From NCBI GenBank assembly GCA_023159155.1, contig JAJNNX010000004.1, positions 558,001 through 622,000 of the forward strand: a stretch of DNA of 64,000 bases, given 5' to 3'. Shown here piece after piece: positions 13,180 to 24,253 of the stretch. The position numbers and the translations under genes are program-made. Under the pieces are notes generated by a model. It saw only the letters and a list, made by a program, of their open reading frames with translations, had not been told where the DNA came from and did no database searches. Source of the stretch: Ustulina deusta (lineage: Eukaryota; Ascomycota; Sordariomycetes; Xylariales; Xylariaceae). Numbering within the stretch: the stretch's first letter is position 1; each line of letters opens with the position of its first letter.

Positions 13180-13191
13180 TACACTAGTGTA
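13180..13191. repeat. Palindromic motif TACACTAGTGTA
   Basis: This is the second complete copy of the 12-bp palindrome also found at 2823. It lies in the intergenic region upstream of the CYSTM gene. Confidence 0.7.
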
Positions 13192-14107
13192 TAGTCCTGA
13201 CTATCTATCTTGATGCTATCTACGACGTGAAGTGTCGAGGCCGAGTGGGAATGATATGGTGACCTTGGGGATGCGGGTGTGGGTTGGCGGCCTCTTTTCT
13301 TCTTGGCGGCCTCCATATTATAGGTCGAGGGTATTTGTCAGGTACCGGTAGTTCAATCCAACTAGGTAACCTAGGTACTAGGGAGGTATTACAGAAGATA
13401 CAAGGACTTGCCAACCATTTGCATGCCCTAAAGATAAATAATAGGTAAGTACTAAGGTGACCAGATAGATATATATATTAGGAGGTAGGGATATACTGTG
13501 TATATATACACTAACACAGGAATTAGAATAAACATAAAGAGCTAAACAGCGTCCGGAAACAAAAGAGGAAACCTAAGAGGATACCCGAGGTATCTTAATC
13601 TCTTTTAGTGCAACTACTCGATACTGTAACAGACTTTGCCAAGTTTGAGCAAGGAGGAGGAGAATCCACACCGCAGCTGTGCTTCGCCACAACGAAACGC
13701 AATCCAGTAGTCATGTCGAGGTAGCATATAACAAAGAAAAGAGAACGTGAAACCTCTCTGGCCCCTTCAAACACCTCCGTCGGTAGTGCACACACGTGAA
13801 CACTGTTTCGCTAGTGTCTCCGACAGAGCCGAGTGATTACTGCACTTACTCCAGACCTGCCGTAGAATCTCGCACGTTCTCAATCCACCCAACAACCAAT
13901 CTGCTGTACAACACCGCAACCGCATCTCGGCAACCGTCGTCGGCCTCTTCGATCTGGCAGTGCACAGCGACTCGACTACCCGAACCTCATCGCTCCCGCC
14001 ACCTCCATCCTGCAGTATATCCATCTCTCTCTTCCCCGCAACATCCGGTCGGCCGACGTGCATCCAAACCCAACCAAGCCGTCTCCCGACTACCCGCATC
14101 TCCAAGA

Positions 14108-14461
14108 ATGTCTCAGAAATACGACGACCCGCCCGCGTACCACGGCAGCCCCGGTCCGCAGGCGCCGCAAGCCGCTTATCACCAACAGCCGTACGGCGGG
14201 GACCCGAACTACCCCGGCTATGCGCCGGGGCCGAACATGGGGTACCACCAGCAGCAGCCGGGAGGCTACCCGCCGCCGCAACAAGGGGGTTACTATCCGC
14301 CCCAGCAGGGCTACGGCCAGTACCCGCCCCAGCAGGGGGGTTACTATCCGCCGCAGGGTGGCCATTACCAGCAGGACGGTCGTGGCGCGGCGGGTGGCGG
14401 TTGCTTGGGTGCCTTGCTCGGGACCCTCGCATGCTGTTGCTGCTTGGATCTCTTGTTCTAA
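14108..14461 (+). CDS. Small CYSTM-type cysteine-rich tail-anchored protein
   Basis: This 117-residue protein has a long Pro/Gln/Gly/Tyr-rich head with repeated GGYYPPQ and GYGQYPPQQ units (residues 20-95). A short C-terminal hydrophobic cysteine cluster follows, GGGCLGALLGTLACCCC, and the protein ends DLLF. That arrangement is the CYSTM pattern: small, membrane-associated, often stress-related proteins of fungi and plants whose precise role is unsettled. The start was chosen at MSQKYDDPPAY because the frame upstream is low-complexity leader sequence without domain character. The single exon is intact. The head also resembles generic proline-rich proteins, so the assignment rests mainly on the C-terminal cysteine block. 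Confidence 0.85.
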   Translation: MSQKYDDPPAYHGSPGPQAPQAAYHQQPYGGDPNYPGYAPGPNMGYHQQQPGGYPPPQQGGYYPPQQGYGQYPPQQGGYYPPQGGHYQQDGRGAAGGGCLGALLGTLACCCCLDLLF

Positions 14462-15051
14462 GCGTACGGGACGTCTTGCCGATGTTCCGGCGAAAGCGCG
14501 ACGCAGGGCGAGTTGGGCGTAATGCGCTGTATCGAGGATGGAACAGATGGCCTGGAGAGTGTTCGGGGGCGGAATTCTATCCTATGGGAGGGGAATCCGT
14601 GATTTGATGGTGCCGGGAGGGATTGATTAAACGGAAGGGAGAAGACAGGCCTAGCGGCTATCTGGAAACGAGTTGCTTTCTACGTAGCGCCCATCAAAGT
14701 AGACTCGTTTGCCATTCGTGGAGACTACTGCGGTCGCATACGAACAGAACCTAAGGAGGAGGAGTCACGCATACACTACATGCATTTCAGTTGTTCGAGG
14801 CGGGGCGGGTTCATTCAGCTATCGGAGTTGGCGTTCGTCTAGGAAACAATCACAATAGGTTTCGTTGTAATAGCATCAGGTTTGCTGCATAACTCTTCAT
14901 CGACAAAAGTCTACGAAGCAACAGCGACTTTCGCTAGAGGTATAGATTTCATCTACTGCTACAACTCGTTGTTGCGTATGTCTAATAATCCAATATTCTT
15001 ATTTGTAATATATGCCGTGTCATAGTCGAAAATCAAACCACCTGCCACACA
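14462..15051. other. Intergenic region between convergent genes
   Basis: This stretch between the 3' ends of the CYSTM and monooxygenase genes is probably made of their 3' untranslated regions. I see no gene, repeat or RNA in it. Confidence 0.6.
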
Positions 15052-16484
15052 TCATGCAGCGACGCCATTGGTCTTCTCCGTAGTCAAACCCGAGAACAAC
15101 TCTTCAAACTTCTCTCTTGCCTCGGTGACGCAGTCATGTGAGTAGATCATCTTCTGCACGTCGGGACTTGCCCATTTATCTGGCACCGCATTGCCCTTCT
15201 TCCGTCCCTCCGCGAACTGGCGATCGCGCTCCTCCTTCGCCTTACCCTCGCCGAGGTGGAGTGTGCGCCCCGAAAACGCCGCCAGGTCGACGAGGGTATA
15301 CGTGCGCTCCTTGCGCAGCAGCTCGTAGACCTTGAGAGCACGCGAAAGCGCTTCCCGGTCGATTTTCCCACCTGTAACGGGAACCGCGCTGACACACTCG
15401 GCCACCACGGCGGCATCTTCAATGGCCATGGTGGCGCCCTGGCCGAGATGCGGCAGCGTCGGATGACAGGCATCTCCGATGAGGGCCCCGCCACCGAGCG
15501 TCCAGCTCTCCAAAGGCTTGTGGGAGCGCAGCCTCCACTCGCAAACCTCTCCCTCGGGGACGAGGTTCAGCATGCGCAGGACGAGGGGGGAGAAGTCCCC
15601 GTAGACTTTCAACATGGCGCTCTTGTCGCCTCGTGTTGTGTATGTCACGCTAGGCGCTGCGGCGAAGTTGGTGTCTGGCTGGCAAGTTGACAGGTTGTAA
15701 ATGGACTTGTTGCTGATCGGATACGCCACAATGTGTCGCTTCTCGCCGATCCACCGCAACGCGCAATCTGAATCCAGCAGCTCGAGCATTTCGGGGTCTT
15801 TCTCCATATCGGCGCGCGACAGCATGATGCGATAGGCCGCCTGCCCCGTGTCCTCGACTTCGGCCGAGCTGCCAATCTCCCCAAGCATGGCTGTCCGTAC
15901 GGTCGATTTGATGCCATCTGCGGCGAGCAATACGTCGCTTTCCACATCATATGCCTCGCCGTTGCGGGGTTTTACTGTGAAGAGGACTTTATCTGGGCCG
16001 AAACTCGTAAGACCCTCTAGCGCGGTCGAGAAGTGGAAAGTGATGGCTGCTTCCTTTTGGCAGCCTTCGAAAAGACTGCCGGCTAGGGATGCCCGATGAC
16101 CGACGCAGTGGGGATAGCCGTACATCTCGGCGATGTCGGGCATCTGGACGAGAGACAGTTCCTTGTTTGTAGAGCCCTCGCGGATACTGGAGGATGTGAT
16201 TTTCGTCGCCTCGGCGAGGATCTTGGACCAACATCCCCAACGATCCAGGACACGGGCCAGGTTCGGGGCCAGTTGGATACCAGCGCCGACAAAGCCCAGA
16301 TTTGACGCGGTTTCGTATACGTCGATTTTCCTAAAGCCCTTTTTCGCAAAGGCGAGGGCACAGGCTAGGCCACCCATGCCTACACGGACATTGTGAGTCC
16401 TCGGAAATGATCCGCAGGAGGAAAGATGGGAGAGCTCTTACCTGCACCGATTACCGATATCCGTAGGTCTTTGACGTCCGCCAT
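15052..16484 (-). CDS. FAD-dependent monooxygenase, salicylate hydroxylase-like
   Basis: This 456-residue group A aromatic flavoprotein monooxygenase probably hydroxylates a small aromatic acid with NAD(P)H and O2. The exons on the minus strand are 16484-16442 and 16379-15052, with a 62-nt intron. The splice falls inside the FAD dinucleotide-binding motif and restores ISVIGAGMGGLACALAFAKKG (Gly13, Gly15, Gly18). Further hallmarks are the LLAADGIKSTVR segment (DG motif, about residue 175) and ALIGDACHPTLPHLGQG (GD motif, about 310-325), which contacts the flavin ribityl chain. Length is normal for the family and no residue of the FAD motifs is missing. The substrate cannot be inferred: salicylate, hydroxybenzoate and secondary-metabolite substrates all occur in relatives. 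No partner catabolic gene is adjacent. Confidence 0.88.
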
Positions 16485-18540
16485 GATGGCATGCCACGTT
16501 GCGAGATTGGTTGAGGTGAGGAAACCAAGAATGTTGGCGACGTTCCTATACTAACTATTGCGGCGCGCAAGCTCCTATTTCAAGGAGCAATGCAGACGAC
16601 ATGCTCGGAAGGAAACCCCCATGTCCCGCCCGTCGAAAGAGGTATCACGGACAATAAAAACCTCCGAAGATAACTTGCTAGCAGTCGACAGATATACAGA
16701 CGCGTACGACCGTGGCTGTCATGTGGGGGGTGAATAGACGCTCGGCTAATGAGGGGGATCCCGGCAATCCTCCTGAGGATAGACAACTGGCTAGGAGAAT
16801 CATTTTGCCTGGCGGCGACGAAATCCCCGGACCCTTCTTATGTAGGGGGCATGATTGGGGAAGTGGCGCAAGCTATTTCCCTCGACTGTCCGAAGGCCCA
16901 CGCACGTCAACAACAATCCTTAAGTAGATAAAAATCCGCGTTGATGGCGACTAACAAGTCAGTGATCCCCGAGGAAATTGGAGAGATTCATGGATGAGAC
17001 GAGACGAGACGGGAGAGCAGGACGTTGGTTGGGGTGAGGGGGCATTAAAACGGGGATCTGGAGAGAGCGTGTATGTATTGCCACGGGTTATTTAACTAAC
17101 AAGGTTGAAAGTCACTCAGGCAGATCGGATGAAGGTGCTAATCTAAATGAGACCACTACAATCATTTGCAGCCTTAACAAATGCCAGCCGTCGAAATACT
17201 ATGTCACGAGTAGTGATAATCATTACCAGCAGTTAAAATGAAGAGCTGCAAGATGTGAAACGTCATCCAATGAGAATGAATTATGTAGTAATACAGCCGA
17301 ACGGCAGTTCGTTGATGGTGATATGTTTCTCCGAACAATTGTCTACTAGGCAGGTTCAGAGTGCCTGGAACCCAAACCTCCTACGGCCTGAGACTTACTT
17401 ACATGTCTACTATGTCAGGTGCTCGGTTTTTTATCATCGTAGTTTAGTTTCTATTAATTACTCGATCGATTCCGTGTACCCATCAACAACTTGAAGGACT
17501 TAGTATTCAGAACAGGTCACGAACAATACCATATTACAAGTGGATCATGAACACCCAGTAGATTGATTGGTGCACGCGCTCTCTAGTGGTGCGGTAAAAT
17601 GATGATAATTTCAAAACTTCCGCTTCTGTTCTTCTTTGCTATTATCTAGCTGTCTTTCCGAGCAGGCATGCCGACATAGATCCGAGTGTCGCCGGCAAGA
17701 CCCTTCGTCCTCGCCTCATAGAGCATTTCAGTCAAGGGAGGTTTATGCTTAAAACAATGCGCGCCTGTTTCTATCTAATGTCTAAAAAGGTAATAACAAA
17801 TTCGGTATCTATGATTTATGTGACGAGAACTCTTAGCATCGGCGAAGGGGGTTTGAGAATCATACAGGACTGTAGGACCAGTAGAGAAAGCTTGTTCAAT
17901 ACGCCGAGGAGAAATTAGAAATTGCGAATCAATGAGAGTCTTGGTACTGTATAGAATTGCCTAGATGAACTGCCTATACTTGTAGGTAGTCCAGTTCCTC
18001 GTGACACAATACACGCCATTCCTCATATCTCATGTTCCCTAAGAACGTGGCAACGGAGGGTAAAAAGAGTGTAACCATAGTGTTTTAACATATAGGTGAT
18101 GAGTAAAGTGAAATTATAGGTTTATTCAAACTGTATCTTCTAGCCCTCTCTGAGGTGAGCTCCTACTGGGTAGATGTACGTAATAGAGTCAAGAATCACC
18201 CTGACTAGGTATTTATTTTTAATATATAGAACGTGCATCAGCATAAATAATTTCGTAATACAGAATCTAATTCTTCGAGTAAGCTCCCAGTCGAGTCGCC
18301 CAAAACGCGGGGGCAGTCTGGAGGTACCTACGTGGAGCTACAGCTACAGCTACAGGTTCACTAGCAGTACATACTGCACTAGCACCTTATCGATAAGCGC
18401 CACCCCTGACCATCAAGGTCCATGGCATAATCGCCTTCAAACATGAGTGTCTCAATACCCAGGTAATATATATCACCTCCTCCCCTCCTTGTCCTCACCT
18501 TTGTCTTCATTCCCGTGGAAACCTTGTTCCATGAAGCGAA
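16485..18540. other. Intergenic region, divergent promoters
   Basis: About 2 kb separates the divergent monooxygenase and E2-like genes. I found no conserved open frame, tRNA or transposon motif. Tetranucleotide-like GAGAC repeats occur near 17000, and a CAGCTA triple repeat lies near 18345. Confidence 0.55.
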
Positions 18541-19701
18541 ATGGCATCCCAGAAATTTAGTACATTACCAGCGCTGAGGAGACAACATCTACTTGCCGAA
18601 TTGTAGGTTAGCTGCGACTGTCGCGCAGCTTCTTCTCATCGGGACTGGTTGCTGACGAGAACTTCAGCGCTGGCCTCAAACAAGTTTGCCCGAATGGTGT
18701 CTACGTGGGCCTGACGCCTGGTGACCCGAGCCTCTGGTCTGGCGTTATTTTCGTGCGTGATGGTAAGATTCATAACCACTTTGCTCGCCGCTTCCCCTCC
18801 TAACGTGACTTCGAGGCCCATATGCTCCGGCTGTGATGCGGTTCCAGATCTCCTTTCCGGACTCTTACCCCAGGTTGCCGCCCTTAGTGACATTCTCGAC
18901 CGACATGTTTCATCCTTTGATTACACCTCTTAGCACGTATACATATTCCACCGACGTGCAGCATAACGGCACGTCGAGCGCAACCGATGAAGAACGCCTA
19001 CCACCTGGCGGCTTCAGTTTGAGGCACGGATTCCCAGACTGGTTTGGTCGTCAGGGCCGGAAAGCAGCCGAGGGCAGACAGTCCGGCGGAGATCAAGCAG
19101 CCCGACTGACCCCACATCGACCTCCGCCACCCTCAGAGCTGAGTAGTGGAGGCACGCCTGGCTCGAGGAACTCAGCCATAGCACAATCGCCTGGATTCTT
19201 TGAAACGAAGAAGGAGGAGGTATCCATATTCGCTATTCTCCTCTATGTTCGTAGCACTTTTGATGACGAAGATGTGCTTGACTCGATACCGCTTGAAGCC
19301 GCAGGGAATCCAGGTGCATGGAACGCCTGGCGAACTCATCGTATTGAACAGGGGAAGGAGTTCGAGTCACCACCTCCATTAGCCGATGTGACGGCCACAG
19401 TGACCTCCGGGACTAGTCAAGGCTCGGGCAGGAAACCTGGGGAATGGAACTGGGAAGGTGTCTGGGAGGAGAGGGTCAAGAAAAACATGTCGGCCTGTTT
19501 ATCTGAATCGGCCATGTTTGGTCCCGCCAGTACGGCTGATGATGTTGTAAGTGTCCACTGACTGCTATACGACATGCGATATAATCCACCTGTTAAACTG
19601 TATCACTTACCGTCTTACAGATACGATTTTTAAACATGGGAGAGGACGACCTCAACAGTATAAAGGAAACCCTTTTACGCACCGTGGATCATCTTTCCTG
19701 A
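18541..19701 (+). CDS. Ubiquitin E2-like (UEV/FTS-type) protein lacking the catalytic motif
   Basis: I read four exons (18541-18602, 18668-18762, 18816-19546, 19621-19701) giving 322 residues. The N-terminal half is a ubiquitin-conjugating E2 fold: LTPGDPSLWSGVIFVRDG, then GPYAPAVMRFQISFPDSYP (residues 53-71) and PPLVTFSTDMFHPLI (residues 74-88). The last two are the beta-sheet and PxxP-like signatures of E2 proteins. The HPN tripeptide and the active-site cysteine expected soon after are absent: FHPLITPL is followed by a Ser/Thr/Asp-rich insertion with no Cys. This matches the catalytically inactive E2 variants (UEV, AKTIP/FTS class), which act as scaffolds for vesicle trafficking or ubiquitin chains. 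The C-terminal half is disordered, then has a VWEERVKKNMSACL helix. The last exon is short (26 codons). Function is inferred from fold only; the splice junctions are frame-consistent. Confidence 0.8.
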
Positions 19702-20087
19702 CGTCTCCCGTATCTTGCTAGGCAGGTGCTGGAATAGTTGGCCGCGGTAGGTATCCTCACCTTGTTCAATCACATTCACAGGGAAGTCTAACCCGGAACA
19801 AGCTTGATCTTCACTTGTTTGACAACGGTGTCCCTGCCACGCCTGATTTGTGTTTGGGCGCTGCAGCTCGTTGTTTCCTGGATTTTCGTCTTGTGGGACA
19901 CGGCAGTTTCTCTCTCAGCAATTCAATTGATATCATAAGCGTATACCCCCTACAACAAGGTAGATTCCTCACCATTGTTGTCTTGACCCATACATCAGTA
20001 GGACACCATATATTTCGCAGACCTTTTGTGATAGTGTCTTGCATTGAAAGCCCAATATCAATCGCCATAACTTACGAGCATTTGGCT
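19702..20087. other. Short intergenic region
   Basis: About 390 bp lies between two genes on the same strand. An open frame continues upstream from 20088 but has no domain character, so I treat it as leader. No other feature is seen. Confidence 0.5.
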
Positions 20088-22118
20088 ATGCCTAAAATAT
20101 TACCGCCTCCTACCATCGCTGTCACCGTCGCTGTTCCCGGTATTCTCGTTCTATTTATCATAGCCTGCATCCTCAGGGGGTTTCATATTCATCCCCAGCG
20201 CGGGTGTCTTTCTTTGCCGAGGAACCTACGCCGCAAAGAACCGCCTCCGGTAATTCCATTAAACCACACCAACTCTTGTGCCAGCAGCTCGGTGACAATT
20301 GAGAGCACCTTCATCGGCCAAAATGAGAACAGTTTCATTGCCAAGAGTAAACCCACCTACCCGGAAGTCCGAAACCCTAACATCCGATATCCCGTCCCCG
20401 CTCCATATTATCAAGAGGACCAAGACCGTAGAGTTTCGTTCTCCTGAGAAGAGAGAAACAAGCAATGGTAGCATCGACTACGGTCCAGATCGGCCATTGA
20501 GTGTCATGAAGAAGCGTCAATGCTGTGCACCGGTCGCAGAATCTGCCTTCAACATCAGTGATCCTAAGCTAAAACCCGACTGCATTTCTGCAGCCCAACA
20601 ACAACCAAAGCCACGAGCCCCGCGACGATGGCTTTCTAGACAGCGGACTTCTTCCTCTGGTACCACCCGTCGCAGGTACGATTCACGGAGCTGCAGTGGA
20701 TCCTCCGATGGGTCATCAATTGGACAGTCATCAAGCTTAGGATTGGTCGATAAGGCATCAACCTTTGAGCCTTTCGAGTCTCGCTGTTCAGCGGAAATGG
20801 ACACCTCATTCTCTAGCATCCACACATCGGCCGACTATATCGACGATTGTCATCTTCTCGTCCCACGTATTTCGATCACACCGGAGGTGCAGACAGCCAC
20901 CAATGTCATCTCTACGGTGTGGGCGGCTATAGAGATTTCTGCTCAACTTTCTCACCCCTATACCAATGGTATGCTGAATTCACGGTCTGGCAATAGCTTC
21001 CTTTTGTCAAATCCTCTGCGTGCAGGCAGCGTGTCTCGGTTTGGATCTCTCTATAACTTACAGGTCGATGTCATACCTGTTCCACAGACTGCCGTGGTCA
21101 AAGTTATACAGGACAACAATAAGAGGTGAGAGATTAATATCCTGCAATTTAATAACTACTATGCTTACACGAGCCCAGATGTCTCGGTCTTGGCTCTAGT
21201 ATGTTGATACTAGCAAAAATTCAAATAGATCACAGGTGGCGACAACCTGACAGAGCTATGGCCCAAAAGTCTAATGAACTTATCGCTGATCTCGAGAGAA
21301 GGCTTGGGGCTGCTATCATTAAATACCTTCAGGTTCGCTTGCGGTACCACCATTCCGGATTTCCTGCATCGACCCACCCAGCACCAACAGATGGGACAAC
21401 GGACTGGCAAACCCAGCTTGAGACAACCGTAACAGGTGTCATTAAGAAACAAGTTTTACACTCGCCTTCGGGATCATCATATTCTAGCACTAGTGAAAGT
21501 GCACTATTTGGCATCGTTGCTTCATATTGGGGTCCCCTTCGCGCCAACGAAATACTTTCCGAGGAGACATCTCGTCAAACCAACTCAGCACTCATAGCTA
21601 ATAATGCTACGCTTGCTAGTAATAAAAAAACCACGAAAACTGAAAATTCCCTTACTTACCAAATAGCAACAGAACCCAGCCCATTTACCCGGCTGCCTCG
21701 GAGCCAAGTTAGTCTCCAAGCCTCGTCACTAGATCAAGGAGAGGACCCCGCTCGTAAGATATGGACGGAAATGCGCCGCAGGACCTCTCGGAGCCGTCCA
21801 AATATGCGCACTGGAAATGCTGGCAGCTTGTCCGCCACGGCCACGCCAACTGTTTCAGGGAGGGCATCGATTAATACGGGTTCAATGAAAATAAAATCAG
21901 ACGTGGACCGTGGAAGGGAGCTGATACGTGACGTAGCTTTACGTAACAAGAGGTCGATAGGCGCAGACAGTCTGAAGAGTCTGGTGCCGTCGATGATGAA
22001 CCTCGATATTAGCGGCAGAGAAGCCTGGGGCGGTCCGTCATCTAGCACTTTCAACAAGGAGAACGTCCCTCCTGAACGTAGAAAAGAAGGGCGATGGAGT
22101 CTTGCAGGATGGTGGTGA
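20088..22118 (+). CDS. Conserved fungal protein of unknown function with N-terminal membrane anchor
   Basis: I do not recognise a named family. The likely start gives MPKILPPPTIAVTVAVPG and then a hydrophobic segment (ILVLFIIACIL) that looks like a signal anchor. Next comes a basic Ser/Thr-rich stretch, a middle domain (VWAAIEISAQLS...FGSLYNLQVDVIPVP), and a conserved-looking block beginning SSMLILAKIQID. The tail reads NKRSIGADSLKSLVPSMM and ends GRWSLAGWW. One intron, 21126-21178, is clear and frame-restoring. A second must join the anchor exon to the rest. A donor at 20250 (GTAATT) or 20292 with an acceptor at 20367 keeps frame, and an acceptor at 20415 is also possible, so residues around that join are uncertain. 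The separate blocks are not random: both flank frame-restoring splices and carry a defined C terminus. It could instead be two genes if the 5' exon is unrelated. Confidence 0.62.
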
Positions 22119-22536
22119 GAGTGGACGGGGTGTGGAGAGGAAAACACAGGTGTGTTGAGCTGAGAAAGCTGTGTTTAGAAAAAAATATTTAAATAGGCCT
22201 TAGAAGGTATCCAGGTCTGTTTTGGATGAATCTTTCCCTTATGCTATTGTCTTGTGATTATGAAATAACCATGTGATGTACACAACCCAAGCGCTCACCT
22301 ATATGTTATATGAGCAGCCGACTAGAACAGGGATACCTGCTAGTATTGCCAAAAGACCTAGACTAACACAAGGTTTCCGTGTAGTAATGATTTCTATTTT
22401 AGGAGTTCTTTGCTGTATTGCTTTCCCTTATTTCTAGTGATAGACCGAGTGGCGCAATACCACGTTTTACGTGATTGACAGCGGTTGTTTGTTTTCTACT
22501 TGTTTAGCCCATGGTGTGCTCTCCATCTTTAAATCA
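22119..22536. other. Intergenic region between convergent genes
   Basis: This short A+T-rich stretch between convergent 3' ends is presumably untranslated regions and polyadenylation signals. No other feature is seen. Confidence 0.6.
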
Positions 22537-23514
22537 TTATAACTCATCACGCCACGGAATCGAGTCCTGCGCCCCCAGTTTCTCAACTGTCTTAGCAGCT
22601 GCACGATTCGCCTTGTGCACCGCAGCCTCGATATCGAAATCGCCTGCACTTCCCGCACCCACGACATCCAAGGCGTACTGCCCAACAAACGTATCGCCCG
22701 CAGCTGTCGTATCAACGACCTTGGCCTTCTCGGCGGGCACGAGACCCTTCTTCGCACCGGCGGCAGACATGTAAAACACGCCGCGACCTCCGAGCGTCAC
22801 GATGACGTTCTGCACGCCGAGATCCAAGAACTTCCTCGACACGCTCTCCAGACCAGACTCGCTCTCGAGACCCGCCTCGCTCACGCCGCCCAACACGGCG
22901 GCCTCGGTCTCGTTCACGACGAGATGCGCGAGTCCCGCGTACGCGTCGTCCGGCAAAGGCTGCGCGGGCGCCGGGTTCAGAAGCACCGGGACAGAAGCGT
23001 GCCGCGCGGCGCGCAACGCGGCCAGGACCGTGGCAAGCGGTATCTCGAGCTGCATGATCAGCAGGTCGGGCTTGGGGGCGGGCAGCGCGGCGAAGTCGGA
23101 CGGCTGCAGACTGTGGTTCGCCTCGGGCGATAATATGATGCGGTTCTGCCCCGTCGGCTCGTCGACGACGATGATGGCGATGCCCGTCTTGAGCTCGGGC
23201 GAGGAGACGACGCCGGACACGTCGACGCCGTGAGAGGATAGGTTCGATCTCAGGAGCGAGCCGTAGCTGTCGGCGCCCACGGCGCCCAGCATCCGGATGT
23301 GTGCGCTCTCATCTGCGGATGTGGATGGGGAGGGATCGCGTGACCGCGAGAGCTTGGCGCAGGCTACGGCTTGGTTTGCGCCCTTGCCGCCGGGTGACAC
23401 GGCGAAAGAGTTGGAGGTCATGGTCTCGCCGGGCAGAGGGTGGTGCGAGACGTAGGAGACCAGGTCGATGTTTAGGGAGCCCAGGACCGTGATCAGGGGC
23501 GTCTTAGTCGCCAT
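22537..23514 (-). CDS. RBK1: Ribokinase (PfkB family)
   Basis: This single-exon protein of 325 residues phosphorylates D-ribose with ATP to ribose 5-phosphate in the cytosol, feeding the pentose phosphate and nucleotide pathways. PfkB signature 1 is present as PGGKGANQAVACAKL (residues 41-55) after the ribose-binding GSLNIDLVSYV strand. Signature 2 is DTTAAGDTFVGQYAL (residues 268-282), with Asp274 in the catalytic-base position and the anion-hole glycines intact. LLNPAPAQPLPDD and LVVNETEAAVLGG are the usual ribokinase segments in the middle. The start codon is the only ATG that places GSLNID at the expected distance. High GC at third positions is consistent with a well-expressed host gene. 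Other PfkB sugar kinases are possible, but NxxE (NETE) and the first motif favour ribokinase. Confidence 0.92.
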   Translation of the reverse strand: MATKTPLITVLGSLNIDLVSYVSHHPLPGETMTSNSFAVSPGGKGANQAVACAKLSRSRDPSPSTSADESAHIRMLGAVGADSYGSLLRSNLSSHGVDVSGVVSSPELKTGIAIIVVDEPTGQNRIILSPEANHSLQPSDFAALPAPKPDLLIMQLEIPLATVLAALRAARHASVPVLLNPAPAQPLPDDAYAGLAHLVVNETEAAVLGGVSEAGLESESGLESVSRKFLDLGVQNVIVTLGGRGVFYMSAAGAKKGLVPAEKAKVVDTTAAGDTFVGQYALDVVGAGSAGDFDIEAAVHKANRAAAKTVEKLGAQDSIPWRDEL

Positions 23515-24253
23515 GCTTGTGGTTGGGAGGTGTAACTTAGTAAGTAAGAGAGAGTTGAGGTGGATTTAATTAAATAACGTCCTGTTAGTATTGGCAGTTG
23601 ACAGCCCAATTCTAAGCGTCTTGATATAGTGTGAATATCTCACCTTTGGAACACCGTCCCTGCTAACCTGGTCGGTGACCACCTGCTTAGCATGAGATGA
23701 GATGCAATATGAGTGAGTCTGGTGGGTGTGAAAGTCAGTTCCGCTAAGGTACCTCTCCATAGCGGGCCGCGTACCTGGTAACACTCGAGATGAGCCCTAG
23801 GCCGGCGGGAGCCGGCGGTTACACATCACTGTAGTTCTAGCTCTTCCAGAGTCTCATTAGCAAGTCAAATCACGAGGTACCTACCTGTCTAGGGTACCTA
23901 CTTACTCACATTGACGCCATAGCTTACCTACTTAGGTACCTAGGTAGGCAGAATGCTAAGTAAGGTATGAACATGAGAAGGCGTTCCTGGCAACTTATAT
24001 TATAGCTTTACGCTTCGGCCATGTAAGTCCCAGCCCGAAGGCCAATCCGTAACAATGAAGAGCTTCTCGGCAGGCCTCATCAAAGGAACCAATTACACAT
24101 TACAATTTAATCCACATGTGCGCAAGGTTGGTTCACATGCAACTCCGTCAATCCCCACTACGGAGGTCATTGTCACTACCGTTATTTCGACCTGAGCTTC
24201 CACTGTTCCAAGCCTCAAATCGACACATAAATTGAGACAGACACCCAGATGCA
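23515..24253. other. Intergenic region with CCTAGG/TACCTAGGTA repeats
   Basis: This divergent-promoter region contains a cluster of GGTACCTACCT, TACCTAGGTAGG and related half-palindromes at about 23875-23955, the same short motif family seen near 36030-36075 and 28430-28460. No gene is visible. Confidence 0.6.
23875..23955. repeat. Cluster of TACCTAGGTAGG-type palindromic motifs
   Basis: Several overlapping copies of GGTACCTACC and CTTAGGTACCTAGGTAGG occur within 80 bp. Such CCTAGG-centred, TACC-rich motifs are common in intergenic DNA of filamentous ascomycetes. I cannot assign a function. Confidence 0.65.

Larger units (their letters stand above)
11752..14107. other. Intergenic region, divergent promoters
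   Basis: This 2.3-kb stretch lies between the divergent reductase and CYSTM genes. It includes a perfect inverted repeat near 12127-12148, a second TACACTAGTGTA palindrome at 13180, and a short A+T-rich segment with TATATA runs near 13470-13510. Several modest open frames around 12450-12920 overlap in different frames and lack recognised domains, so I do not call a gene. The CT-rich sequence just before 14108 looks like the 5' leader of the CYSTM gene. Confidence 0.5.
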
